A stretch of 43,413 bases of DNA from an uncultured Collinsella sp. (GCA_958412345.1 CATYSO010000021.1:1-43413); one strand, 5' to 3'; shown: positions 8,158 to 15,894, counted from the first letter of the stretch. Made by a program: numbers and translations. The notes: a model not told the origin generated them from the letters alone.

Positions 8158-8979
8158 ATGCCCTACCTTCTTTCTTGTGATATTCATACTCATACGATGT
8201 TCTCTGCGCATGCGTACTCAACCATCGAGGAGAACATCTATTGGGCGGCAGAGCGCGGCCTTCAGGTGCTCGGTTCCGCCGATCATTTAAGCTCGATGGT
8301 TACGCCTTGCCCCAATGACCTGCGCAGTTTCCAATTCTTTATTAACCAGGATATCTGGCCGCGCATTTGGAGCGGCGTGCTGGTGCTTCGCGGCGCCGAG
8401 GCCGATATCGTTTCGCTGGATGGAGGCCTGTTTGGCGAGGACATTCCCGTTTCGCTCGATATTGCCGGCGATTCGTACAGTCACCAGCATTCGCTGTTCG
8501 ATTTGGTGACGCGTAATTTGGATTATTTGGTGGCAAGCGTGCATAACCCGCAGTTTGCCGAAGGCGCGACGCTCGCCCAGACGACCGAGATGTACATCAA
8601 TGCCCTGGAGCACCCCAAGGTGTTCATGCTTGGGCATACGGGGCGTTCGGGCGTGCCGTTCGATATCGATGAGGTGCTGTTGGCGGCCAAGGCCAAGCAC
8701 AAGATTATCGAGATCAACAACCATAGCCTTGAGCACGGTGCCGACACTGAGCATTGGGCCGTATGCCGCAAGATCGCCGAGCGCTGCGCCGAGCTGGGCG
8801 TTGGCATTGGCGTGTCGACCGATGCCCACATTGGCATGGCAATTGGCAAGCTCGACCATGCCCGCAAGATGCTCGACGAGATTCACTTCCCGTTGGATTT
8901 GATTGTGACGCGCGATCGCGAGACGCTGCTTCGCGAGATGGCGGCAGCCGGCGTCTGCGACCTGCGCAAGGGCATGTAA
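8158..8979 (+). CDS. PHP-domain phosphoesterase
   Basis: This 273-residue PHP (polymerase and histidinol phosphatase) protein is probably a metal-dependent phosphatase of the YcdX type. Metal-binding motifs are visible: DIHTHTMFS near the start (H10 and H12), a histidine in SADHLSSM, a glutamate in LRGAEADIV, HNPQF, GHTGR, and the late STDAH. The substrate is unknown; sugar or nucleotide phosphates are usual for the group. The start is ATG 8158, with AAGGAG 5 nt before it. The frame is open to 8014, but this extension contains the promoter-like sequence and a hairpin and is not used. A strong terminator follows. Confidence 0.85.
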   Translation: MPYLLSCDIHTHTMFSAHAYSTIEENIYWAAERGLQVLGSADHLSSMVTPCPNDLRSFQFFINQDIWPRIWSGVLVLRGAEADIVSLDGGLFGEDIPVSLDIAGDSYSHQHSLFDLVTRNLDYLVASVHNPQFAEGATLAQTTEMYINALEHPKVFMLGHTGRSGVPFDIDEVLLAAKAKHKIIEINNHSLEHGADTEHWAVCRKIAERCAELGVGIGVSTDAHIGMAIGKLDHARKMLDEIHFPLDLIVTRDRETLLREMAAAGVCDLRKGM

Positions 8980-9001
8980 CGGCGTTCATAAACCAAGTGA
9001 A

Positions 9002-9030
9002 GGGGGCGGTCCAGACGGGCCGCCCCCTTT
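9002..9030. terminator. Terminator between convergent PHP and methyltransferase genes
   Basis: An 11-bp G/C stem with one G-U pair (9002-9012 with 9017-9027, loop AGAC) is followed by TTT. It serves the plus-strand gene and could slow the minus-strand transcript too. Confidence 0.75.
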
Positions 9031-9044
9031 CTTGTGCCGGTGGA

Positions 9045-10493
9045 TTAGCGGCGTTCGAGGACCGCTACGGTTTCGGTGTGGTCGGTATGGGGGAACATGT
9101 CGACGGGCGTGATCTTGAGCAGGCGATAGCCTCCGTCGAGGAGCTGGTGCAGGTCGCGCTCTTGGGTCACGGGGTTACAGCTGATATAGGTGATGCGGCG
9201 CGGCTTGAGTGCGCAGGCGGCTTCGAGGAACTCGGGGGTGGAGCCGGCGCGCGGCGGGTCGATGGAAAGGACGTCGATCCGCTCGTTGTTGTCGGCAGCG
9301 TCCAGGATGTAATCGGTGGCGTCGTCGGCCATAAACCAAGCACTGCGGGTGAGTCCGTTGAGCTCGGCATTGCGACGTGCGTCGGCAATGCCGGCGGGGT
9401 TGCGCTCAACACCGAGCAGCATAATGCCGACACCTTTGTCCTGGGCATCTTTAGCTGCGCACAGGCCGATAGTTCCGCTACCGCAATAGGCATCCATGAG
9501 TACGTCACCCTGCTGCAGATCCATACCGTCAATGGCGAGTTGATAGAGCAGTTCGGTCTGCTGCGGGTTGGTCTGATAGAACGCGGTAGGGGAGATGTCG
9601 AATTCGCAACCGAGTAGCTGGTCGCGCATGCATTCGGCGCCATAGACGATACGGGTCTCCTCGCCCAAGATGGCATTTCCAGGGCGTCCGTTGATGTTCT
9701 GAGCGACGGTGACGATATGCGGATCAAGCGCCGCGACGGCTTCAAAGAACTCCTGCGCATGCGGCAGGTCGCGCTGAGCGGTCACGAGCGTAACCATGAC
9801 CTGGTCGGTACGCCAGCCGCAGCGAACGACGGCATAGCGAAGCAGCCCCAGATGCTTGTCCTCATTAAAGGCGGGAATATGCAACCGCTCAGCTTCGCGT
9901 GCGATGCCGTTGAGAATCTGACGGGCACCCGGTGCCTCGACAGGACACTCGGGTACGGCAACGATCTTGTGCGTGCCGCGCTCAAAGAAGCCGCAGCGGA
10001 CAGCGCCCTCCTTGCCGGGAGCAAAGGGGGTGGCAGCCTTATGACGAAAACCGCGCGGAGCAGGATACTTGCCCGGGTCGCCCAGGGTAACACCCATACC
10101 GCGAATGGGGTCGACGGTTATGCCCTCGCGCTCACAGAGCTCAGCAAACAGCTCCTCCATAGCAGTCTGCTTAGCTGCCAACTGCTTTTTATAAGGACGA
10201 TTGAGCGCCGTGCACCCACCACAAGCTTTCATGATTGAACAGGGAGACTTGGGGTCCACGGCCTTACGCGCAGACAAAACCGGATCTTTATGCGAGCGCT
10301 TGGAGCGAGCCTGAGATGTCTTGTCCTCGCTCCGACGAGAACTGGGGCGCTTGGCCTTAGCCTTGCCCTTGGCCGACTTACCCTTCGCATCCTGAGACGA
10401 CTTGGATTTCTTAGAAGATTTTTTCTCCTCCGACCCCTCAGCCGCCTCGATCAAAGCACGACGAGCCTTACGCTCCGCACGAGATTCTGTCAT
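9045..10493 (-). CDS. rlmD: 23S rRNA (uracil-5-)-methyltransferase, RlmD/RumA type
   Basis: This SAM-dependent RNA methyltransferase has 482 residues and makes 5-methyluridine in rRNA (U1939 if the RlmD assignment holds; TrmA-like tRNA activity is the alternative). Four cysteines for an Fe-S cluster are seen: C85, C91 and C94 in CSIMKACGGC, and C183 in VPECPV. The SAM loop is DAYCGSGTIG (334-343). The catalytic cysteine is C439 in SCNPVT, and the general base is E474 in HTDHTETVAVL. The first 80 residues are an unusual Lys/Ser/Ala-rich basic extension, probably an RNA-binding tail. The ATG at 10493 has GGGG 6 nt upstream; the frame is open a further 18 codons. Confidence 0.88.
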   Translation of the reverse strand: MTESRAERKARRALIEAAEGSEEKKSSKKSKSSQDAKGKSAKGKAKAKRPSSRRSEDKTSQARSKRSHKDPVLSARKAVDPKSPCSIMKACGGCTALNRPYKKQLAAKQTAMEELFAELCEREGITVDPIRGMGVTLGDPGKYPAPRGFRHKAATPFAPGKEGAVRCGFFERGTHKIVAVPECPVEAPGARQILNGIAREAERLHIPAFNEDKHLGLLRYAVVRCGWRTDQVMVTLVTAQRDLPHAQEFFEAVAALDPHIVTVAQNINGRPGNAILGEETRIVYGAECMRDQLLGCEFDISPTAFYQTNPQQTELLYQLAIDGMDLQQGDVLMDAYCGSGTIGLCAAKDAQDKGVGIMLLGVERNPAGIADARRNAELNGLTRSAWFMADDATDYILDAADNNERIDVLSIDPPRAGSTPEFLEAACALKPRRITYISCNPVTQERDLHQLLDGGYRLLKITPVDMFPHTDHTETVAVLERR

Positions 10494-10598
10494 CAATAAC
10501 CCCACTATTAAAGAAAAAGAAAAGTCCGAAGCAATTGTACCGTGCATTTAACGAGCTCGTTTGGAGAGGACGCCTATTTAAGGCCCCGAGCACGTTGT

Positions 10599-10741
10599 CT
10601 CCCGGTTGGGCGGCACCCGGCGCGGAGTTAAATTTGTCGCGAGTTCCGCACGAACAGGAGAGCACTTAATGTGCTCTCCGTCGTGAGCAGGACTGTAGAG
10701 CAGCAAATTAAACTCCGCGCCGGGTGCCGCCCAACCGGGAG
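10599..10741. repeat. Long inverted repeat, 38-bp arms, one mismatch
   Basis: The arms 10599-10636 and 10704-10741 are complementary at 37 of 38 positions. The 67-bp centre holds its own perfect hairpin, GGAGAGCAC-TTAAT-GTGCTCTCC (10657-10679), extended by CACGA/TCGTG. GAGCAC and GTGCTC just outside the arms can pair as well. No T-run follows on either strand, so terminator function is not supported. There is no open frame inside. It looks like a MITE-like element or a cruciform-forming site. Confidence 0.85.
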
Positions 10742-10749
10742 CCCCAACC

Positions 10750-10806
10750 TTGTGCTCCATCAAGGTAAAGTGTATGATTCTGAACGTTACATGACTCACT
10801 TTACCT
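10750..10806 (+). promoter_or_regulatory. Promoter and candidate operator of the amino acid ABC operon
   Basis: TTGTGC (10750-10755), a 17-bp spacer and TATGAT (10773-10778) form a good sigma-70 promoter. A perfect 10-bp inverted repeat overlaps it: AGGTAAAGTG (10763-10772) between -35 and -10, and CACTTTACCT (10797-10806) just after the expected start. The arm centres are 34 bp apart. This suits a repressor binding two half-sites; the regulator is unknown. Confidence 0.5.
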
Positions 10807-10834
10807 AACTAAAGTGCCATCAAGGGGGAATACC

Positions 10835-11695
10835 ATGAATACCGATATGTCTCGTCGTCAGTTTGTTGGTCTAGCCGGCTCGCTCGCCACGGTGCTTGGC
10901 CTTGGTCTTGTCGGCTGCGGCGGTGGTGCCGGCAAGGGCTCCGCTGCCGGTTCTGCCGCAGCCAAGGACGTGAAGGGCGCCGCGGAGTCCAAGAAGCTCG
11001 TGGTGGGCTTTGATAAGTCCTATCCTCCGTACGGCTTTGTGGGCGACGATGGCGAGTACACCGGCTTTGATCTCGATCTGGCCAAGGCTGTTGCCGATAA
11101 GCAGGGCTGGGAGGTCAAATACGAGGCCATCGACTGGGACGCCAAGGACACGCTGCTCAACTCGGGTGCCATCAACTGCATCTGGAACGGCTTTACCATG
11201 GAGGGCCGCGAGGACGACTACACGTTCTCCGAGCCGTACATGCTCAACGAGCAGGTGCTCGTGGTCAAGAAGGACGCGGGTATCAAGAGCTGGGACGATC
11301 TTGCCGGCAAGACTGTGATTACCCAGACCGATTCCGCCGCTCAGGACGTGCTCGAGGGTGACCAGAAGGATCTGGCGGCGACGTTTGCCACGCTCGACAC
11401 GATTGGCGAGTACAACACGGCCTTTATGCAGCTCGAGAGCGGCGCGGTCGATGCCGTGGCGTGCGACCTTTCGATTGCCCAGTATCAGCTTGCCGCCAAG
11501 CCCGATGCTTACACGCAGCTTGATGAGCCGCTGTCCAGCGAGCACTACGCCGTCGGCTTTAAGAAGGGCGACACCAAGTCGGCCGATGCTGTAACCGAGT
11601 CGCTCAAGGCACTCTACGAGGACGGTACGGTCAAGGACCTGTGCGATAAATATGCAGATTACGGTCTTTCCTTCGACAACTGGGTTCTCAAATAG
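10835..11695 (+). CDS. Amino acid ABC transporter substrate-binding lipoprotein
   Basis: This family 3 periplasmic-type binding protein of 286 residues captures a polar amino acid outside the cell for the importer encoded next. The signal has a twin-arginine pair (SRRQF, residues 6-10), a hydrophobic stretch, and a lipobox ending LVGC with C28 as the lipid-modified residue, so it is probably exported folded by Tat and anchored as a lipoprotein. A Gly/Ala/Ser-rich linker follows. The mature domain begins around KKLVVGFDKSYPPYGFVGDDG, typical of the family. The ATG at 10835 has AAGGGGG 6-7 nt before it. The ligand cannot be named; arginine, histidine, glutamine and cystine are common. A structured spacer separates it from the permease. 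Confidence 0.93.
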   Translation: MNTDMSRRQFVGLAGSLATVLGLGLVGCGGGAGKGSAAGSAAAKDVKGAAESKKLVVGFDKSYPPYGFVGDDGEYTGFDLDLAKAVADKQGWEVKYEAIDWDAKDTLLNSGAINCIWNGFTMEGREDDYTFSEPYMLNEQVLVVKKDAGIKSWDDLAGKTVITQTDSAAQDVLEGDQKDLAATFATLDTIGEYNTAFMQLESGAVDAVACDLSIAQYQLAAKPDAYTQLDEPLSSEHYAVGFKKGDTKSADAVTESLKALYEDGTVKDLCDKYADYGLSFDNWVLK

Positions 11696-11802
11696 CGGCT
11701 TTCCCAGGCACCCGATTTTGCCGTTCAAACCGTCGCTTGCGTACATTTAGTACGCGGCGCTCCTCTTTCACGGCAAACCCGGGCACCTGGAAAACCCGCT
11801 TT
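11694..11802 (+). repeat. Structured intercistronic hairpin (family 1, copy 1)
   Basis: The spacer folds into one long imperfect hairpin. From the outside in: AGCGG (11694-11698) with CCGCT, CCAGG (11704-11708) with CCTGG (11786-11790), CCCG with CGGG, TTTGCCGT (11717-11724) with ACGGCAAA (11770-11777), and the tip GCGTAC-ATTTA-GTACGC (11739-11755). The tip and its unpaired flanks (CCGTCGCTT, GCGCTCCTCTTTC) are shared with copies 2 and 3; the lower stem is not. It starts inside the stop codon of the binding-protein gene. Confidence 0.8.
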
Positions 11803-11845
11803 AGCATTGGGTTTGCTGTTCCGTTACTGCGAAAGAGAGGGTAGG

Positions 11846-12499
11846 TTGTCTATCCAAGTCATGATGCAGATGCTTGGCCAGGGATTCTTGGTCAGTTTGC
11901 AGCTGTTTGTGCTGACGCTGCTGGGGTCGATTCCGCTGGGAATCCCCGTGGCGTTTATGCGCATGAGTAAAATTGCGCCGCTCCGCTGGATTGCGCGCAT
12001 CTATATCTCGGTCATGCGCGGTACGCCGCTCATGCTGCAGATGTTTGCCATCTACTTTGCCCCGTACTACGTGTTTGGCATCTCGCTCACGCCCGATTCC
12101 AAATGGACGGCGTGCGTCGTGGCATTCATCATCAACTACGCCGGCTACTTTGCCGAGATCTATCGCTCGGGCCTGCAGTCGATTCCGCGCGGTCAATATG
12201 AGGCCGCCGAGGTGCTGGGCTACTCGCGTCTGCAGACGTTTCTGTATATCGTGATGCCGCAGGTCGCCAAGCGTATTCTGCCGGCGATGGGCAACGAGAT
12301 CATCACACTGGTCAAGGACACGTCGCTGGCGTTCGCCATCGGCGTGGGTGAGATGTTCTCGACCGCCAAGGCGCTGGTCGCCTCGCAGGTGAGCATGGTG
12401 CCGTTTGCGATTGCGGCGTTGATCTACTGGGTCTTTAACTTTGTGGTCGAGATGCTGCTGGGCGCTGCCGAAAAGAAGCTGGACTATTATCATGACTAG
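11846..12499 (+). CDS. Amino acid ABC transporter permease
   Basis: This membrane subunit of 217 residues (HisM/GlnP family) forms the channel of the importer. About five membrane helices are visible. The EAA loop that contacts the ATPase starts at EAAEVLGYSRLQTF (about 119-132) and ends in VMPQVAKRILPA. The start is uncertain. TTG 11846 is preferred because GAGAGGG lies 4-5 nt before it. TTG 11807 would lie right beside the upstream hairpin element, and ATG 11861 is too far from any ribosome site. It sits between hairpin copies 1 and 2, which separate it from both partners and may set the subunit ratio. Confidence 0.9.
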   Translation: MSIQVMMQMLGQGFLVSLQLFVLTLLGSIPLGIPVAFMRMSKIAPLRWIARIYISVMRGTPLMLQMFAIYFAPYYVFGISLTPDSKWTACVVAFIINYAGYFAEIYRSGLQSIPRGQYEAAEVLGYSRLQTFLYIVMPQVAKRILPAMGNEIITLVKDTSLAFAIGVGEMFSTAKALVASQVSMVPFAIAALIYWVFNFVVEMLLGAAEKKLDYYHD

Positions 12500-12651
12500 A
12501 TCGTTCCGCCGTTCTAACGAACGGCGGACTGCTCGACGCTGCGCGCGTGTCTGACGGCCAATCTGCTTCTCAAGCCGTCGCTTGCGTACAGAAGTACGCG
12601 GCGCTCCTCTTTCGAAGCACATTGTCTCGTCATCCACACGCTCGCTGACTT
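12500..12651 (+). repeat. Structured intercistronic element (family 1, copy 2)
   Basis: The first part is a perfect 9-bp hairpin with a TAAC loop (12506-12514 with 12519-12527), 6 bp after the permease stop. A long imperfect hairpin follows (about 12541-12645). Its tip is GCGTAC-AGAA-GTACGC (12584-12599), with TGCTTC (12564-12569) pairing GAAGCA (12614-12619), CAAT with ATTG, and GTGT with ACAC lower down. The tip and flanking internal loop match copies 1 and 3; stem sequences differ but still pair. Confidence 0.85.
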
Positions 12652-12672
12652 CTCAAACACATGGAGGTCCCC

Positions 12673-13437
12673 GTGTCCGGAACGGTAATGAATATATCGA
12701 ACGCGCGCAAGGCGTTTGGCGGCAATGAGGTGCTCAAGGATATCTCACTCGAAGTCAAGCGCGGTGAGGTCGTGGCGATTATCGGGCCTTCGGGCGGCGG
12801 TAAGTCCACGCTGCTGCGCTGTGCCACGCTGCTTGAGGCGCTCGATGGTGGCTCGCTCTCGTTTGGCGACCTTGCCGTCGCGACGGATGCGGGCTCGGGC
12901 GCGGTGTACGCAAAGGGCGATGTACCTAAACAGGCGCGCTCGCGGTTTGGTCTGGTGTTTCAGAACTACAACCTGTTCCCGCACTATACCGTGATGAAAA
13001 ACATCATCGACGCGCCGATCCGCGTGCTTAAGCGCCCGCGCGAGCAGGCGGAAGCTCGTGCGTATGAATTGATTGCTCAGATGGGGCTTGTGGGCAACGA
13101 GAATAAGGTTCCGTGTGAGCTTTCGGGCGGTCAGCAGCAGCGCGTGAGTATTGCCCGCGCCCTAGCGCTCGACCCGGAGATCCTGTTCTTTGACGAGCCG
13201 ACCTCGGCGCTCGATCCCGAGCTGACGGCCGAGGTGCTGCGTGTCATTAAGGACCTCGCTGCGCAGAACATGACGATGGTGATCGTGACCCACGCAATGC
13301 AGTTTGCGCGCGATGTTGCCGACCGCGTGGTCTTTATGGATGGCGGTCGTATTGTCGAGGAGGGTCCTGCCGAGCAGGTCATCGACCATCCGCGCGAGCG
13401 GCGCACGCGTGAGTTCTTGAGCCGTATCGAGGGATAG
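12673..13437 (+). CDS. Amino acid ABC transporter ATP-binding protein
   Basis: This cytoplasmic ATPase of 254 residues (GlnQ/HisP family) drives the importer. Walker A GPSGGGKST is at 38-46, the Q-loop is in FGLVFQNYNLFPHYTV, the signature is LSGGQQQR, Walker B plus the catalytic glutamate is ILFFDEPTSALD, and the H-loop is in IVTHAMQFA. All key residues are intact. GTG 12673 is chosen because GGAGGT lies 5 nt before it; the in-frame ATG at 12661 would overlap that ribosome site. An insertion of about 20 residues before the Q-loop (GSGAVYAKGDVPKQARS) is typical of a subset of these ATPases. A good terminator ends the operon. Confidence 0.93.
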   Translation: MSGTVMNISNARKAFGGNEVLKDISLEVKRGEVVAIIGPSGGGKSTLLRCATLLEALDGGSLSFGDLAVATDAGSGAVYAKGDVPKQARSRFGLVFQNYNLFPHYTVMKNIIDAPIRVLKRPREQAEARAYELIAQMGLVGNENKVPCELSGGQQQRVSIARALALDPEILFFDEPTSALDPELTAEVLRVIKDLAAQNMTMVIVTHAMQFARDVADRVVFMDGGRIVEEGPAEQVIDHPRERRTREFLSRIEG

Positions 13438-13470
13438 GCTCAGGTATTTACTCAACTATTAATTGAGGCG

Positions 13471-13507
13471 AAGCCGCCACAGGTCTTACGGTCTGTGGCG
13501 GCTTTTT
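13471..13507 (+). terminator. Terminator of the amino acid transporter operon
   Basis: A perfect 12-bp stem (13471-13482 with 13493-13504) is followed by TTTTTG. Confidence 0.9.
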
Positions 13508-13544
13508 GTTTACATCGACGGGGTTCAATAATTGCCTCACAAGC

Positions 13545-13747
13545 TTGTCTCTTCCTCTCGCCGCCTGTATTCATACGTGTGCCGAAAGGTATGCATGGAC
13601 AGCCGCCCGTGAGGGTAGGGTGGTGGCATAGGACATTTGGAGGGTGAGTCGGCTCGGCTGCCGACCATGCTGCTCCCGGGACGGCACCGACCGCGAACTC
13701 TCCCCGTTGGCGTCGCGCATTGCGCGCGGCCCTGCAAGGAGGTCATC
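13545..13747 (+). promoter_or_regulatory. Promoter and about 170-nt leader of the EF-G-like gene
   Basis: TTGTCT (13545-13550), 17 bp and TATTCA (13568-13573) make a plausible promoter. It leaves a long leader with small hairpins, for example GTCGGC/GCCGAC at 13648-13665 and a GCGC-rich palindrome just before the ribosome site. I do not recognise a known riboswitch. The leader may tune translation, but this is a guess. Confidence 0.4.
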
Positions 13748-15823
13748 ATGGGTGCTCCCAAGACCGGTAACGTAAGGAACGTGGTGCTCGTAGGCCAAGG
13801 CGGGGTGGGCAAGACTTCACTCGCCGAGGCCATGCTCCACCTTTCCGGCAAGACCGCCCGCCTGGGCGGCCACGACGGCACCAAGCCCACGCTCGACTAT
13901 GACCCCGAAGAGGTCAAGCGTGCATTTTCCATCTCGACGACCATTGCGCCGATCGACTGGAAGGGCGCCCGCATCAACGTGCTCGATGCCCCGTGCTACC
14001 CCGATTTTATCGGCGACGCCTTTGCTGCGATGAGCGTCTGCGAGACGGCTCTGTTTGTGGTCGACGCCGAGGCCGGCCCGCAGCCTACGACGGTTAAGCT
14101 CTGGTATGCCGCCGAGGACCTGCGCCTGGCACGCGCGGTGTTCGTAAACCGCCTGTCGCGCTCCGAGGCCAGCTTTGCGACCACGATGGACCTGCTGCAG
14201 GAGCGCTTTGGCACGCGCCTGGGCGCCGTGACTCTTCCCTGGGGCGAGGGCGAGGACTTTGACGGCATCATCGACCTGGTGCGCATGAAGGCGCGCCATT
14301 GCAACGGCACCGAAGCCGTTGAGTCGGAGATTCCCGAGGAGTATCGTGCCCAGGCCGAGGAAGCCCATGACCATCTGTGCGAGCTGGTGGCCGAGGCTGA
14401 CGACGAGCTGATGATGAAGTACTTGGAAGGCGAGGAGACGCTGACGCAGGAGGAGCTTGAAGGCTTGCTGTCTAAGGCGATCGCCGAGCGCATCTTTGTG
14501 CCGGTCTTTGCGGGCGATTGCATTAAGGAGCAGGGCGTTAACTCGCTGATGGACGACATCGCCACATACTTCCCGGCGCCGACGGACTACGGCGAGATGC
14601 CGCTCATCGACGGTGATTCGCTTAAGATTTCGAGTGACGATGACCGTCCGGTGGCGTTTGTGTTTAAGACGCTGGCCGATCCGCAGCAGGGCCGCATCAG
14701 CTTTATCAAGGTGCTGACGGGCACGCTTGAGCCGGGTCTTGAGTTGGTCAACGCGCGTACCCGCAAGGGCGATCGTTTGGCTCACTTGTATGTGATGTGC
14801 GGCCGCGATATGACCGAGGTTGGCCATGCCTATGCCGGCGACATCATCGTGGCGCCCAAGCTGGCTGCCGAGACGGGCGATACGCTCTCCATTACCGGTA
14901 AGGTCGAGGCTGCGGCGTTTAAGTTCCCCAACTCGCAGTACCGCATCGCCATTGAGGCCGAGAATCGCGGCGACGAAGAGAAGCTCTACACGTTTATCGA
15001 GAAGGCCTGCAAGGCAGACCCGACCATGAGCATCGACCGCGATGAGGAGACTGGCCAGACCATTATCTCCGCCGTTGGTGAGGCACAGGTTTCGGTGCTG
15101 CTCAACCGCCTGGAGGACCGCACCAAGGTCGTGGCCAAGAGCGTGCCGATTCGCATTCCGTATCGCGAGACCATCCGCCGCACGGCGAGCGCCCAGGGCC
15201 GCCACAAGAAGCAGACCGGTGGCGCCGGCCAGTACGGCGACTGCTGGCTGCGCGTGGAGCCGCTCATTGGGCCCGACGGTACGAGCGACGGCTATGAGTT
15301 TGTGGACGAGGTCGTGGGCGGCCGCATTCCGCGCTCGCTCATCCCCGCTGTGGACAAGGGCGTGCAGGAGACCATGAAGGACGGCATTATCGCCGGCTAT
15401 CCGCTCACGGGCATTCGCGTCGCGGTGTACGACGGTTCGTATCACAGCGTTGACTCCAACGAGATGGCGTTCCGCGCGGCGGCCCGCATCGGCCTGCGCA
15501 AGGCGTGCGCCGATGCCGACCCGGTGGTGCTGGAGCCCATCGAGGAAATCACGGTGACGATCCCCGAGAGCTACGCCGGCGCCGTGATGGGCGACATCTC
15601 GGCCTCGCGCGGTCGCGTGACGGGTATGGAGACCGATGAGCGCGGCGATACCGTGGTCATCGCCCAGGCGCCTCTCGCCGAGCTGACGGATTACTCGACG
15701 CGTCTGCGCTCCATCACGCGCGGCACGGGCGACTTTACCATGAAGCCCGCCGGCTATGAGCAGGTGCCTTATGACGTTCAGGCTAAGCTGGTCGAGCGCT
15801 ATGAGGAGGGCCGCGCCAAGTAG
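13748..15823 (+). CDS. EF-G-like GTPase (FusA2 type) with altered G motifs
   Basis: This 691-residue protein has the full EF-G layout: G domain (about 10-270), domain II (about 300-380), and domains III-V ending in a normal domain IV/V (GGAGQYGDCWLRVEP; PESYAGAVMGDISASRGRV). It belongs to the EF-G-like (FusA2) branch of actinobacteria, not the housekeeping factor. G1 is intact (GQGGVGKT, 16-23). The G3 motif reads DAPC (80-83) instead of DTPG. The G4 motif reads NRLS (134-137) instead of NKxD, so both the conserved glycine and the guanine-selecting aspartate are missing. GTP binding may be weak or altered. The ATG at 13748 has AAGGAGG 5 nt upstream. It is transcribed alone and its role is not known. 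Confidence 0.9.
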   Translation: MGAPKTGNVRNVVLVGQGGVGKTSLAEAMLHLSGKTARLGGHDGTKPTLDYDPEEVKRAFSISTTIAPIDWKGARINVLDAPCYPDFIGDAFAAMSVCETALFVVDAEAGPQPTTVKLWYAAEDLRLARAVFVNRLSRSEASFATTMDLLQERFGTRLGAVTLPWGEGEDFDGIIDLVRMKARHCNGTEAVESEIPEEYRAQAEEAHDHLCELVAEADDELMMKYLEGEETLTQEELEGLLSKAIAERIFVPVFAGDCIKEQGVNSLMDDIATYFPAPTDYGEMPLIDGDSLKISSDDDRPVAFVFKTLADPQQGRISFIKVLTGTLEPGLELVNARTRKGDRLAHLYVMCGRDMTEVGHAYAGDIIVAPKLAAETGDTLSITGKVEAAAFKFPNSQYRIAIEAENRGDEEKLYTFIEKACKADPTMSIDRDEETGQTIISAVGEAQVSVLLNRLEDRTKVVAKSVPIRIPYRETIRRTASAQGRHKKQTGGAGQYGDCWLRVEPLIGPDGTSDGYEFVDEVVGGRIPRSLIPAVDKGVQETMKDGIIAGYPLTGIRVAVYDGSYHSVDSNEMAFRAAARIGLRKACADADPVVLEPIEEITVTIPESYAGAVMGDISASRGRVTGMETDERGDTVVIAQAPLAELTDYSTRLRSITRGTGDFTMKPAGYEQVPYDVQAKLVERYEEGRAK

Positions 15824-15857
15824 CGTGTGGCGTTGCCTGTAACATACGTGCCGATGC

Positions 15858-15894
15858 AAGGGCCGCTCTGGGTAATCCGGGGCGGCCCTTTTTG
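15858..15894 (+). terminator. Terminator after the EF-G-like gene
   Basis: A 14-bp stem with G-U pairs (15858-15871 with 15877-15890) runs into TTTTT. Confidence 0.85.

Larger units (their letters stand above)
10494..10834. other. 341-bp divergent spacer with long inverted repeat and promoter
   Basis: No gene is visible here. The spacer holds the methyltransferase start region on minus, a large palindromic element at 10599-10741, and the promoter and candidate operator of the amino acid transporter at 10750-10806. These are listed separately. Confidence 0.7.

Noticed and set aside
10599..10741. The long inverted repeat as a bidirectional terminator
   Set aside because: There is no T-run on either side, and the flanking genes are divergent, so no transcript needs to end there.
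13817..15859. A 680-codon minus-strand frame opposite the EF-G-like gene
   Set aside because: It is antisense to an intact EF-G-like protein and its His/Arg/Leu-rich composition is typical of antisense frames.
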